Positions 42,344 to 50,730 of a stretch of 64,000 nucleotides of DNA are shown here, one piece after another. Under the pieces are notes generated by a model. The model did not search any database, was not told where the DNA came from, and worked only from the letters and a program-made list of their open reading frames with translations. Source of the DNA: Phycicoccus sp. Soil802 (GTDB lineage Bacteria; Actinomycetota; Actinomycetes; Actinomycetales; Dermatophilaceae); the NCBI RefSeq assembly GCF_001429605.1, contig NZ_LMSS01000002.1, positions 352,618 through 416,617 of the forward strand, written 5' to 3'. Position numbers and translations under genes: made by a program. Numbering within the stretch: position 1 is the first letter of the stretch; each line of letters starts with the position of its first letter.

Positions 42344-43327
42344 TCAGCCGATGGGCCCTGGGCCGGCTGCCTCGCTGAAGCGGGCCGCCCACAGGCGCAG
42401 CACCTCGAGCACCTCCGGGGTGGCCTCCTCGAGCGTGAACGGGGCATCGACGACGCCCAGCCCGAAGGCCGCCCACCCCGGGTGCACCGCGTCCATCTCC
42501 AGCAGGCAGGAGGTGGCGTCCATCGGGGTGACCCGCGCCCACCGCCCCGTGCGGCGCTCGACCTGCTCCGCAGGAGCGTTGACCCGGGCGCGCACGACGA
42601 CGCGAGTTTCATTGCGGGACAGTCCCTTTCGCACGTATGCCGCCGCGTCACCTCCCGGCACCTCGCGGGCTCGGAAGCGGGCCCGGGTGCCGAACGGCTC
42701 GCTGAGGCGGTCGAGCCGGAACGAGCGCCAGTCCTGGCGGTCGAGGTCGTAGGCGAGCAGGTACCAGCGGCGTCCGACGGTGACGAGGCGGTGCGGCTCG
42801 ACGTGGCGCCGCACGGCCTCGCCGGCCCCTTGGCCGCCCCGCGCCAGGTAGGTGAACCGGATCCGCTCGGTGTCCCGGGTCGCCTGGGCCACGGCGGCCA
42901 GGACGTCGGCGTGCACCGCGGGAGCCTCGGAGAAGGGCGAGTCGTCCGTCACCGAGCGCAGCGCCTCGGCCCGCCGACGCAGCTTGGGCGGCAACACCTG
43001 GACGACCTTCGACAGCGCGCTCACCGACGCCTCCGACAGAGCGCCGGCGGTGAGCTGGGCGGCCCCGTTGAGCGCCACGACCATCGCGATCGCCTCGTCC
43101 TCGTCGACGGTGAGTGGTGGCATAGTCGCGCCGGCGCCGAGCTGGTAACCGCCCTCGATCCCGCGGACCGAGTCGACGGGATAGCCGAGCTCGCGCAGCC
43201 GCTCGACGTCGCGACGCAGCGTGCGTTCGGACACCTCGAGCCGGTCGGCGAGCTCGGGCCCGGCCCAGAACCGATGGGTCTGGAGGAGCGAGAGCAGTCG
43301 CAGGGTGCGGGAACTGGTGTTGGCCAT
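42344..43327 (-). CDS. HTH-WYL domain transcriptional regulator
   Basis: A 327-residue YafY/DeoR-like regulator. The N-terminal winged HTH (GPELADRLEVSERTLRRDVE, then RLRELGYPVDSVRG) is followed by a WYL domain with RRWYLLAYDLDRQDWRSFRL and a C-terminal WCX region. WYL domains sense nucleic acids or other ligands. It is divergent from the DHA2 efflux gene at 43,428 and probably controls it via the dyad at 43,350. Confidence 0.92.
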   Translation of the reverse strand: MANTSSRTLRLLSLLQTHRFWAGPELADRLEVSERTLRRDVERLRELGYPVDSVRGIEGGYQLGAGATMPPLTVDEDEAIAMVVALNGAAQLTAGALSEASVSALSKVVQVLPPKLRRRAEALRSVTDDSPFSEAPAVHADVLAAVAQATRDTERIRFTYLARGGQGAGEAVRRHVEPHRLVTVGRRWYLLAYDLDRQDWRSFRLDRLSEPFGTRARFRAREVPGGDAAAYVRKGLSRNETRVVVRARVNAPAEQVERRTGRWARVTPMDATSCLLEMDAVHPGWAAFGLGVVDAPFTLEEATPEVLEVLRLWAARFSEAAGPGPIG

Positions 43328-43349
43328 GACTTCAGGATGCCGGAGAAAG

Positions 43350-43366
43350 CGGTCAGAAAGTGACCG
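43350..43366. promoter_or_regulatory. Dyad between WYL regulator and efflux gene
   Basis: CGGTCA (43,350-43,355) and TGACCG (43,361-43,366) are inverted around GAAAG. It lies in the 100-bp divergent promoter region, 22 bp upstream of the regulator start. Confidence 0.5.
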
Positions 43367-43427
43367 GATGTCTCCCTAGCGTCGGAGGTGACAGGAAATC
43401 CACGACCACGACGTCAGGAGAAGGAAC

Positions 43428-44951
43428 ATGACCACCACGCTCGAGGCCACCCGCGACGGTGAGCCCACGGCATACCCGCCGGTTGAGACGCAGCCCGGGA
43501 CCGAGGCGGTCGCGCGAGGCGCGCTGCCGGTCGGCCGGGCGCGGACGATCGCGCTGCTCAGCCTCTTCCTCGCGTCGACGATGGAGCTGCTCGACACGAC
43601 CATCGTCAACGTCGCGCTCCCGACCATCGAGTCAGGGCTGCACGCGACCGCAGCGCAGCTGCAGTGGATGGTGGCGGCCTACCCGCTGGCGTTCGCGGTC
43701 GCCCTCATCACCGGGTCGCGGCTCGGCGACCTCTGGGGCCGCAAGCGGGTCTTCCTCGGGGGGCTGGTCGGCTTCACGCTGATGTCGGCCGCCTGTGGCT
43801 TCGCGCCGAACGCCGAGGCGCTGGTCGGCTTCCGCGCCCTCCAGGGCATCGCCGCCGCGGCGATGATCCCGCAGGTGCTGTCGAGCCTGCAGGTGATGTA
43901 CGCGCCGCACGAGCGGGCGAAGGCGATGGGACTCTTCACCGGGCTGGCCGGCCTGTCGGCGGTGCTCGGGCCGGTGATCGGCGCGGTCCTCACCGAGGCC
44001 GACCTGGGCGGCCTCGGGTGGCGCTCGATCTTCCTCGTCAACGTGCCGTTCGGTGTGCTGGCGATCGTGGCCGCGCTGCGGTGGGTGCCGGAATCCGTTG
44101 CCACGCAACGTCCTCGCATCGACCTGCGCGGTGTCAGTGTGCTCGCCGTCGGCCTGCTCGCGGTGCTCTACCCGCTCACCATGGGGCGCGAGCTGGGTTG
44201 GCCCGCGTGGGTGTATGCCGCGATGGCGGCCGGTGTCGTCGTGCTCGGCTTCTTCGCCCGGTCGCAGGTGCGGACCGAGCGCGCAGGTCGCGAGCCGCTG
44301 GTGGCCCTCAGCCTCTACCGGGGCCGGGGCTTCGCCGCTGGATCGGCGATGAACTCGTTGCTGTTCATGGCAATGGCCTCCTACTTCCTGTGCCAGACGA
44401 TCTACCTGCAGGCCGGTCTCGGCTGGTCGGTGCTCAAAGCCGGGCTCGCTGGGGTGCCGTTCGCGCTCACGACCACCGTCTTCGCCGGGATCGGGGTGGC
44501 CGTGCTCGCGCCGAAGATCGGCCGACGCGTGCTGCAGATCGGCGCGCTGACCTGGGCGGCCGGTGCGGTCGTCCTCGGCTTCACCGTGCACGGGGCCGAC
44601 GCCTCGACCTCGGTCTGGACGTTCCTGCCGGGCTTCGTCGTGGCGGGCGCCGGGTTCGGGCTGATGGTCTCGCCGATAGGGGTCTTCACGCTCGCGGACG
44701 TGCCGGTCGACAAGGCCGGGTCGGCGTCGGGGCTGTTCAGCACCACGGGTCAGCTCTCGGGCGCGGCCGGGGTGGCCGTGCTTGGGTCGCTGTTCTTCTC
44801 CGTGGTCGACGCGCACGGATCGACCGTGCCGGTGGAGATGTTCCGGCCGGCGATGGAGGTGGCGCTCGCGGTGCTGGTCGGGCTCATGCTCGTGGCGGCC
44901 TTCGTCGCCCGGCAGCTGCCGGCCATGCCCAGCCAGCCCTTGGAGCACTGA
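43428..44951 (+). CDS. MFS efflux transporter, DHA2 (EmrB/QacA) type
   Basis: A 507-residue, 14-TM drug:H+ antiporter. TM1 has LASTMELLDTTIVNVALPTI, the loop after TM2 is GSRLGDLWGRKRVFLGG (motif A), and motif C is FTGLAGLSAVLGPVIGAVLT. GGAGAAGGA precedes the ATG. It is controlled, by context, by the divergent WYL regulator. Substrate unknown; aromatic toxins or antibiotics are usual. Confidence 0.92.
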   Translation: MTTTLEATRDGEPTAYPPVETQPGTEAVARGALPVGRARTIALLSLFLASTMELLDTTIVNVALPTIESGLHATAAQLQWMVAAYPLAFAVALITGSRLGDLWGRKRVFLGGLVGFTLMSAACGFAPNAEALVGFRALQGIAAAAMIPQVLSSLQVMYAPHERAKAMGLFTGLAGLSAVLGPVIGAVLTEADLGGLGWRSIFLVNVPFGVLAIVAALRWVPESVATQRPRIDLRGVSVLAVGLLAVLYPLTMGRELGWPAWVYAAMAAGVVVLGFFARSQVRTERAGREPLVALSLYRGRGFAAGSAMNSLLFMAMASYFLCQTIYLQAGLGWSVLKAGLAGVPFALTTTVFAGIGVAVLAPKIGRRVLQIGALTWAAGAVVLGFTVHGADASTSVWTFLPGFVVAGAGFGLMVSPIGVFTLADVPVDKAGSASGLFSTTGQLSGAAGVAVLGSLFFSVVDAHGSTVPVEMFRPAMEVALAVLVGLMLVAAFVARQLPAMPSQPLEH

Positions 44952-44965
44952 GGTCGGGACGCAGC

Positions 44966-45008
44966 GCACTACGACACTGCTCGCTCTCAGCGGGCAGTGT
45001 CGTAGTGC
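44966..45008. terminator. 15-bp perfect inverted repeat after the efflux gene
   Basis: GCACTACGACACTGC (44,966-44,980) pairs with GCAGTGTCGTAGTGC (44,994-45,008) around a 13-nt loop, 15 bp after the stop. No T tract. Confidence 0.7.
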
Positions 45009-45096
45009 CGTGAGCCGGTGCGCCGGGTCAGCGTGTTGTTCGTCCTGGGTGTCGCGCTCGCCGGAGCCGCTCGGCATCTCATCTGACCAGGAGCAT

Positions 45097-45152
45097 GCTC
45101 GGTCCGATGTAAACACGCCCGGCAACCCCAGCGTGTTTACATCGAACCGAGC
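45097..45152. terminator. Long hairpin overlapping the crcB stop codon
   Basis: CGATGTAAACACGC (45,105-45,118) pairs with GCGTGTTTACATCG (45,131-45,144) and, past one mismatch, GCTCGGT/ACCGAGC extends the stem to 45,097-45,152. The crcB TAA (45,137-45,139) is inside the right arm, so the hairpin encodes the last codons of the gene. Confidence 0.7.
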
Positions 45153-45502
45153 GCGTAGCCGAGCCAGACGGCGGGCAGTCCCAGCCCCAACGTGAGGGCG
45201 AGGTTGGCGACCAACGGTTTCCAGGCCCGCTCCTCCAGGAACACCCAGGTCTCGAAGGCCAGCGTGGAGAACGTCGTCAGCGCCCCGCAGAAACCGACGC
45301 CCACCAACGGCATCAGCCACGCCGCCGCGTGCGGGACCCCGGCCACGAGCCCGAGCACGAACGAGCCCACGACGTTCACGACGAGCGTGCCGAGGATGGT
45401 CCCGGCGCGGGTGTGGTCGCGGGCCCACCGGTCGACGACGAACCGCAGCGGCGCGCCCACGGCTGCGCCCGCCAGCACCAGCAGCGCGCCCGTCCCGGTC
45501 AC
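45137..45502 (-). CDS. crcB: CrcB/Fluc fluoride channel subunit (copy 1)
   Basis: This 121-residue four-TM protein has family motifs VGAPLRFVVDRWAR, LVVNVVGSFVLGLV and GFCGALTTFSTLAFE, the TTFST pore segment that binds fluoride. Fluc channels are dual-topology dimers; actinobacteria often carry two tandem genes making a heterodimer. The GTG start at 45,502 overlaps the stop of the second copy (GTGA). No fluoride riboswitch is evident upstream. Confidence 0.93.
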   Translation of the reverse strand: MTGTGALLVLAGAAVGAPLRFVVDRWARDHTRAGTILGTLVVNVVGSFVLGLVAGVPHAAAWLMPLVGVGFCGALTTFSTLAFETWVFLEERAWKPLVANLALTLGLGLPAVWLGYALGSM

Positions 45503-45909
45503 GCTCGACGTCCGAACAGCCGCTCGCCGAGCGTGATCCCGAGCCCCACCGCGACGAGGCCGATCACGAGCGACCCCACGAGGTATGCCGCGGCGACCAG
45601 TCCGTGCCCCGCCTGCACCATCGCGTGGATGTCGAGGGCGTAGGACGAGAAGGTCGTCCACCCCCCGAGCACCCCGACACCGAGGAACGGCCTCAGCCAC
45701 GGGTGCGGGCGGGCCATCGAGAGCACCCACACCACGAGCACCCCCATGGCGAGTGACCCCGTGACGTTGACGAGGAACGTCGACCACGCGAACGCCCCCG
45801 AGACGTGGGGGAGGGCCAGCCCCACGGCATACCGGCCGAGGGAGCCCAGCACGCCACCGGCGGCGACGGCCGCGAGCAGCCCGGAGTCACCGCGGCGCAC
45901 GACATCCAT
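45499..45909 (-). CDS. crcB: CrcB/Fluc fluoride channel subunit (copy 2)
   Basis: This 136-residue four-TM protein has LGSLGRYAVGLALP, FLVNVTGSLAMGVLV and GVLGGWTTFSSYALD motifs. It is the upstream partner of the tandem pair and couples to copy 1 by a GTGA overlap. Its ATG shares one base with the stop of the aminotransferase gene (TGATG), so fluoride export is tied to that transcript. Confidence 0.92.
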   Translation of the reverse strand: MDVVRRGDSGLLAAVAAGGVLGSLGRYAVGLALPHVSGAFAWSTFLVNVTGSLAMGVLVVWVLSMARPHPWLRPFLGVGVLGGWTTFSSYALDIHAMVQAGHGLVAAAYLVGSLVIGLVAVGLGITLGERLFGRRA

Positions 45910-47138
45910 CAGGCGCGCTTGGTCTCCAGGAAGTCCGCGATCCGCCCGATCGCCTCGGTGAGGACCTCGACGTCGGGGAGGGTCACGAGGCGGAAGTGGT
46001 CGGGCTCGAACCAGTTGAAGCCGGTGCCGTGGGTCACCAAGATCTTCTTGGTGCGCAACAGGTCGATGACGAACGCCTGGTCGTCCTCGATGGCGTAGAC
46101 CTCGGGGTCGAGCCGCGGGAAGCAGTAGAGGGCGCCGTGGGGCTCGACGCAGGAGACGCCGGGGATCTCGTTGAGCAGCCGCCAGGCCGTCTTGCTCTGC
46201 TCGTAGAACCGGCCGCCGGGGTGGATGTACTCCTCGATCGACTGGTAGCCGCCGAGCGCGGTCTGGATGGCGTGCTGTCCGGGGACGTTGGCGCACATGC
46301 GCATGTTGGCCAGCAGGGTCAGGCCCTCGAGGAAGTCGACGGCCAGCTCCTTCGGCCCCGACACCATCACCCAGCCCGCGCGGTAGCCGCAGACCCGGTA
46401 GGCCTTGGAGAGTCCGCTGAACGTCAGGCAGAGGACGTCGTCACCGGCGTAGGTCGCCGTGTGGTGGTGCACCGGGTGGTTGACCTCGTCGGCGAACAGG
46501 ATCTTCTCGTAGATCTCGTCGGACATCAGCACCAGGTTGTGGCGGCGGGCAATGTCGGCCATGCCCTTGACGATCTCGTCGCTGTAGACCGCGCCGGTCG
46601 GGTTGTTGGGGTTGATGACGACCAGGGCGTGGGTGTTCTCGGTGATCTTGGACTCGATGTCGGCGAGGTCCGGGTTCCAGCCGTTGGACTCGTCGCAGCG
46701 GTAGTGGACCGGCGTCCCCCCGGCCAGGGTCACGGCCCCGGTCCACAGCGGGTAGTCCGGCGCCGGGACGAGGATCTCGTTGCCGTCGTCGACGAAGGCG
46801 GTGAGCACCATCGAGATCAGCTCGGAGACACCGTTGCCGATGTAGATGTCGTCGACGTGCGTGTCGGTCAGCCCGCGCGACTGGTAGTAGTGCGCGACGG
46901 CGGTGCGGGCGGAGTAGATGCCGCGGGAGTCGCTGTAGCCCTGCGAGTTCGGCAGGTGGTGGACCATGTCCTGGAGGATCGCCTGCGGCGCCTCGAACCC
47001 GAACGGCGCGGGGTTGCCGATGTTGAGCTTGAGGATCTTGTGCCCCTCGGCCTCGAGCCGCTGGGCCTCCTCGAGGATCGGCCCGCGCACGTCGTAGCGG
47101 ACCTGGTGGAGCTTGCGGGACTGCGTGATTCGGCGCAC
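45909..47138 (-). CDS. Alanine-type aminotransferase (AlaA-like), PLP-dependent
   Basis: A 409-residue class I/II aminotransferase. The PLP Lys is in LTFSGLSKAYRVCGYRAGW. Other conserved parts are LNIGNPAPFGFEAPQ near the start, VVINPNNPTGAVYS and the carboxylate Arg in the HFRLVTLPDVE tail. The N-terminal YDVRGPILEEAQRLEAEGHK pattern matches glutamate-pyruvate aminotransferases. It is the first gene of a coupled unit with the two crcB genes. Cytoplasmic; alanine/pyruvate interconversion is the likely role. Confidence 0.92.
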   Translation of the reverse strand: MRRITQSRKLHQVRYDVRGPILEEAQRLEAEGHKILKLNIGNPAPFGFEAPQAILQDMVHHLPNSQGYSDSRGIYSARTAVAHYYQSRGLTDTHVDDIYIGNGVSELISMVLTAFVDDGNEILVPAPDYPLWTGAVTLAGGTPVHYRCDESNGWNPDLADIESKITENTHALVVINPNNPTGAVYSDEIVKGMADIARRHNLVLMSDEIYEKILFADEVNHPVHHHTATYAGDDVLCLTFSGLSKAYRVCGYRAGWVMVSGPKELAVDFLEGLTLLANMRMCANVPGQHAIQTALGGYQSIEEYIHPGGRFYEQSKTAWRLLNEIPGVSCVEPHGALYCFPRLDPEVYAIEDDQAFVIDLLRTKKILVTHGTGFNWFEPDHFRLVTLPDVEVLTEAIGRIADFLETKRA

Positions 47139-47142
47139 GGGT

Positions 47143-47754
47143 TCAGTCTCCCAGCAACTCGACCGTGGTCACGACGGTGGTCACCGATGGGCGAGTCGGC
47201 GTCGAGCTGAACCCGAACCGGCAGGGTGGGTCGACGTCGGCCAGCCGCCCCAGCGGCACGCCGCGCCACGCGCCCCCGATGCTGGTGACGGAGTGCAGGT
47301 CAGTGGCGCCGTACCACTCGCGCCGACCCTCGAGGGCCGTCCCGCGGGTGCGGACCCCTGGCATCAGCAGCCGCGCGACCGGGTCGATGGCCGCGGCCCA
47401 GGCCGGCGTCGCGCTGAGTCGGCGCGGCACCGCGCGCAGGAGCCAGCCCAGCGGCATACGCGGTCCGAGGTGCAGGTATGCCGCGAGGTGACCTTCGACG
47501 TGCACGTCCCAGCCGTCGTGGGTCACCCCCACCGACACCGGGGTCGTGCAGACCTCGTCGAACTCGTAGGTCTGCTGGACGAAGCTGGCCACCTCGTCGC
47601 TCGGGGCGAGCAGGGTCCGGTGGCCGGAGGCGTCCTCGACCATGACGTCGGCAAAGGGGCCCAGGGGTGAGTCGGTCCACCGCCCCACGACGAACCGCAC
47701 GCCGCTGGTCGAGCCGACCCCGGCGATGGCGCCCGCGAAACGAAGACGTTGCAC
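47143..47754 (-). CDS. Conserved hypothetical protein
   Basis: A 203-residue protein from a GTG at 47,754. It has SGVRFVVGRWTDSPLGPFAD at the start and later WDVHVEGHLAAYLHLGPRMP, with a soluble alternating pattern and no TM helix. I do not recognise a family; the DUF layout resembles proteins that modify or bind small ligands. It ends 5 bp before the aminotransferase gene on the same strand, so it may share its operon. Confidence 0.65.
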   Translation of the reverse strand: MQRLRFAGAIAGVGSTSGVRFVVGRWTDSPLGPFADVMVEDASGHRTLLAPSDEVASFVQQTYEFDEVCTTPVSVGVTHDGWDVHVEGHLAAYLHLGPRMPLGWLLRAVPRRLSATPAWAAAIDPVARLLMPGVRTRGTALEGRREWYGATDLHSVTSIGGAWRGVPLGRLADVDPPCRFGFSSTPTRPSVTTVVTTVELLGD

Positions 47755-47794
47755 GGGCGCCAGCCTGACAGGTTCGGGCCCCCAGGGTGTCCCT

Positions 47795-47846
47795 CGTTGT
47801 TCGGAAGTTCCGCCGGACCAGGACCCGGCGGAACTTCCGAACAACG
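47795..47846. terminator. 22-bp perfect inverted repeat
   Basis: Both arms are 22 nt (47,795-47,816 and 47,825-47,846) around an 8-nt loop, with ends CGTTGTTCGG and CCGAACAACG. It lies between two same-strand genes: 14 bp after the MFS stop and about 40 bp before the hypothetical gene start. No T tract. Confidence 0.8.
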
Positions 47847-47860
47847 TCATCTGGTGCCGC

Positions 47861-49333
47861 TCAGTGGGTCGGCTTGGTGAAGCTGAGCGCGGCGACGACA
47901 CCGATCAGGAGGACGGCGGCCGGGAGCAGCAGGGTCTGTGACATGGCCGTGGCAAAGCCGTCCGCGAGCTGGGGCGGGAGCTTCACCCCGGAGGTCCGCT
48001 GCGACATGTCCTGCGGGACACCCGGCAGGTTCGCCGTGAGCCGCGCTTCGATGAGCGCTGCGATGGCGGCGCTGCCGAGAACGGCCCCGACCTGGCGGGT
48101 GGTGTTGTAGATGCCTGAGCCGGCACCGGCCGACGAGAGCGGCAGGTTGCGGGTCGCGGTCGCGGCGAGCGGGGCCCACATGAACGCGTTCGCGACACCC
48201 ATCAGGGCCATCGGCAGGAGCAGCAGCCAGGTCTGGCTCTCGACCGTGGTGACCCGGCTCAGCCAGAACAGCGAGGCAGAGCAGAGCGCGAGCCCGAAGG
48301 CCGTGATCGTGCGCGGGTGGATGCGGTCGGTCAGCTTGCCGGCGACCGGCGCCAGCGCACCGGACAGGACCGCCATCGGCACGAGCAGCAGTGCTGACTT
48401 GGTCGGCGTCATGCCCCGCACGACCTGGGCGTAGAGCATGAACGGGAAGGCCATGCCGGTGATGGAGAAACCCACCGCGCTGATCGCGATGTTGGACAGC
48501 GAGAAGTTGCGGTCGCGGAAGAGGCCCAGCGGCACCAGCGGCTCGGTGCGGATCCGGCTCTGCCAGAAGATGAACAGCCCGAAGATGACCAGGCCGGCGA
48601 CGATCAGCAGTGGCACCGAGAGGAAGCCGGTGATCTGGCCCCAGTCGTAGGTCTCGCCCTCCTGGATGCCGAACACCAGTAGGAACATCCCGATCGCCGA
48701 CAGTGCGACGCCGACCCAGTCGAAGGTGTGGCTGTGCGTCTCGAGCTTGGGCACCAGGCGCATCGCCAGCGCGAACGCGATGATGCCGATCGGCACGTTG
48801 ATGAAGAAGATCCACTCCCAGCCGGGGCCGTCGACGAGCAGGCCACCGAGCAACGGGCCCACGAGGATCGCGACGCCGGCGGTCGCGCCCCACAGCGACA
48901 TCGCCTGGCCGCGGGAGGCGGCCGGGAAGGTGCGCGTGATGACCGCCATCGTCTGCGGCGTCATCATCGAGGCGCCGAGCCCCTGCACGACGCGGGCGAT
49001 GATCAGCATCTCGATGGTGCCGGTCAGGCCGCACCACAGCGAGGCGACGGTGAACAGCGCGAGCCCGGTGAGGTAGACGTACTTCGGCCCGATCCGGTCG
49101 CCGAGCCGACCCGTGATCAGCAACGGCACGGCATACGCCAGCAGGTAGGCCGAGGTGACCCAGATGACGGCGTTCACGTCCGAGTCGAGGCCCTGCATGA
49201 TCGCCGGCGTCGCCACCGACACGATCGTGGAGTCGACGAGGATCATGAAGAAGCCGATCACCATGGCCCACAGGGCTGGCCAGGGGCGGTAGTCGGCGGG
49301 GAGGTCGGCCCTCACGGTTGTGGGTGCGGCCAT
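47861..49333 (-). CDS. MFS efflux transporter, DHA2 type, PadR-linked
   Basis: A 490-residue, 14-TM transporter: FMILVDSTIVSVATPAIMQG in TM1, GRLGDRIGPKYVYLTGLALF (motif A region) and GATAGVAILVGPLLGGLLVD (motif C). Its ATG at 49,333 lies 22 bp inside the upstream PadR gene, so the regulator and pump are co-expressed. Family members export drugs or lipid-like compounds. Confidence 0.92.
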   Translation of the reverse strand: MAAPTTVRADLPADYRPWPALWAMVIGFFMILVDSTIVSVATPAIMQGLDSDVNAVIWVTSAYLLAYAVPLLITGRLGDRIGPKYVYLTGLALFTVASLWCGLTGTIEMLIIARVVQGLGASMMTPQTMAVITRTFPAASRGQAMSLWGATAGVAILVGPLLGGLLVDGPGWEWIFFINVPIGIIAFALAMRLVPKLETHSHTFDWVGVALSAIGMFLLVFGIQEGETYDWGQITGFLSVPLLIVAGLVIFGLFIFWQSRIRTEPLVPLGLFRDRNFSLSNIAISAVGFSITGMAFPFMLYAQVVRGMTPTKSALLLVPMAVLSGALAPVAGKLTDRIHPRTITAFGLALCSASLFWLSRVTTVESQTWLLLLPMALMGVANAFMWAPLAATATRNLPLSSAGAGSGIYNTTRQVGAVLGSAAIAALIEARLTANLPGVPQDMSQRTSGVKLPPQLADGFATAMSQTLLLPAAVLLIGVVAALSFTKPTH

Positions 49334-49878
49334 GGCAGGTCGCCTTTCTCGAGTCGGGTGATGAAGCCGTTGATCCAGTCCTGCTGAGCCACGGTCATGT
49401 GGCGGATGTAGTCGGCGGTGATCCAGTACGCCTCGGCGACCTCGCGCGCCCTGGCCTTGTCGACGAGGCAGTCGATGTCGGACAGCTCGCGCTCGATCAC
49501 CTTGAGGTGGTCGCGCAGGTCGGCGCACACGGCGCTCGCCGGCGCGTTGTGCGCCTCGGCGAGGGCGAGGGCGAAGGTGGGGAACTCGTTCACCGGCTCG
49601 CGCAGGATCTCGCGGATGCGGGAGACCAGGGCGGTGCGGCCGGTGTCGGTGATCGCGTAGGTGGTGCGTTCGGGGCGGTTGCCCTCCCGGCCCGTGCCGG
49701 TCGCCTCGGCCATCCCGTCGGCGGTCAGCCGGTCGACCGTGCGGTAGAGCGAACCGGGGGTGACCCGGACGATGCGGTCCTCGTGGCGCTCCAGCAGCAG
49801 CTGGTACATCTCGTAGGGGTGCATCGACCGCTCGTTCAGCAGGGCGAGCGCGGAGATGGCGAGGGGGCTGAGCGTCAT
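49312..49878 (-). CDS. PadR-family transcriptional regulator
   Basis: This 188-residue winged-HTH repressor has RSMHPYEMYQLLLERHEDRI and TPGSLYRTVDRLTADGMAEA, the PadR recognition helix, followed by a C-terminal Vir_act_alpha_C helix pair. It is in one operon with the overlapping MFS pump and probably represses it through the dyad at 49,946. The ATG at 49,878 is used because longer starts run through low-complexity sequence. Confidence 0.92.
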   Translation of the reverse strand: MTLSPLAISALALLNERSMHPYEMYQLLLERHEDRIVRVTPGSLYRTVDRLTADGMAEATGTGREGNRPERTTYAITDTGRTALVSRIREILREPVNEFPTFALALAEAHNAPASAVCADLRDHLKVIERELSDIDCLVDKARAREVAEAYWITADYIRHMTVAQQDWINGFITRLEKGDLPWPHPQP

Positions 49879-49945
49879 GCGGTGACAGGTCCCTTCGCTG
49901 CTGGGGGTGGGCGCATGGGTCGGGCGCCCGGGTGTTCCGGATGAA

Positions 49946-49963
49946 ATATTCCACGCGGAATAT
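49946..49963. promoter_or_regulatory. PadR operator candidate
   Basis: ATATTCC-ACGC-GGAATAT is a perfect 7-bp dyad, 68 bp upstream of the padR-like start, in the gap shared with the divergent MarR gene. It is markedly AT-rich for this genome. Confidence 0.7.
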
Positions 49964-50075
49964 ACGATCACCCGCGACCGTCGTCAACCCACCGGTGACT
50001 CGCGGGCGGGGCTCCCGCGGCCGTGACCTGCGGATCCCTTCGCCGGTCCGCGGCGCCTGCCATAGGCTCCCCTGC

Positions 50076-50522
50076 ATGGCGTCCACGTCGGACCTCGGCG
50101 AACTCGAGGTCGAGCTCACCCGACTGCTCCGGCGTGCCCGCAGTGCCCAGCAGCGCACCGCCGCCGAGGTGCACCCCGACCTCGACTCCGCCGGGTACGT
50201 CGTGCTGGTCGCCGTGCGCGACCTGGCCGCGACCGGCGGCGGTGCCCGGGGTGGCGACATCTCCGACCTCCTGGGCCTGCACAAGTCGACGACCAGCCGG
50301 AACCTCACGACGCTCGAGGAGCTCGGGCTGGTCGAGCGGATCCTCGACCCGGCCGACGCGCGCGCACGACAGGTGCGGCTCACGACGGCCGGGTCGGCTG
50401 CGCTGGATCGCACCCTCGCGGGTCGTCGGGAGCGGCTGCGCGCCCGGTTGGAAGGCTGGGAGGCCAAGGACGTCACCGACCTGGCCCGGCTCCTGCGCCT
50501 GCTCAACGAAACCGCCCCCTGA
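50076..50522 (+). CDS. MarR-family transcriptional regulator
   Basis: A 148-residue winged-HTH protein. HTH is GGDISDLLGLHKSTTSRNLT and the wing VERILDPADARARQVRLTTA. No Cys. It is divergent from the PadR/MFS operon (about 200 bp apart), and no target gene is obvious on its own strand. ATG at 50,076 chosen from conservation of the ELEVELTRLLRRAR start. Confidence 0.9.
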   Translation: MASTSDLGELEVELTRLLRRARSAQQRTAAEVHPDLDSAGYVVLVAVRDLAATGGGARGGDISDLLGLHKSTTSRNLTTLEELGLVERILDPADARARQVRLTTAGSAALDRTLAGRRERLRARLEGWEAKDVTDLARLLRLLNETAP

Positions 50523-50565
50523 CCTCCCCTGCCCCAGCTTTATCGGGTCTAGGGAGAAGGTTGTG

Positions 50566-50594
50566 CTTCACCCCGGAACGGTTCCGGGGTGAAG
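50566..50594 (+). terminator. Hairpin after the MarR gene
   Basis: CTTCACCCCGGAAC (50,566-50,579), one base, then GTTCCGGGGTGAAG (50,581-50,594) is a perfect 14-bp dyad 43 bp after the stop. Its right arm starts a tandem repeat. Confidence 0.7.
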
Positions 50595-50634
50595 GTCAAC
50601 GTTCCGGGGTGAAGGTCAACGTTCCGGGGTGAAG
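50581..50634. repeat. 20-bp tandem repeat, about 2.7 copies, from a terminator arm
   Basis: GTTCCGGGGTGAAGGTCAAC occurs at 50,581-50,600 and 50,601-50,620, then 14 bases of a third copy (50,621-50,634). The first copy is the right arm of the MarR terminator, so extra arms could form alternative hairpins. Confidence 0.9.
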
Positions 50635-50730
50635 CCGTCTCTGCCCGTCAAAAGGCTCCGGCGGGCGCGTGACGAGGGCCACGGGCGCCAGCGGTTCCCG
50701 GGCTACCGATCAGTAACTAGGCTCGCGGCC

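Noticed and set aside
45909-47138. Fluoride riboswitch controlling the crcB pair
   Set aside because: The crcB genes are translationally coupled to an upstream aminotransferase and no gap exists for an aptamer. None was recognised upstream of the aminotransferase either.
47861-50506. An 881-codon minus-strand frame covering the PadR and MarR genes
   Set aside because: The real protein is the MFS pump from the ATG at 49,333. The upstream part is low-complexity and overlaps two well-supported genes.
50581-50634. CRISPR array
   Set aside because: The 20-bp repeats are directly adjacent with no spacers, and there are no cas genes in the window.
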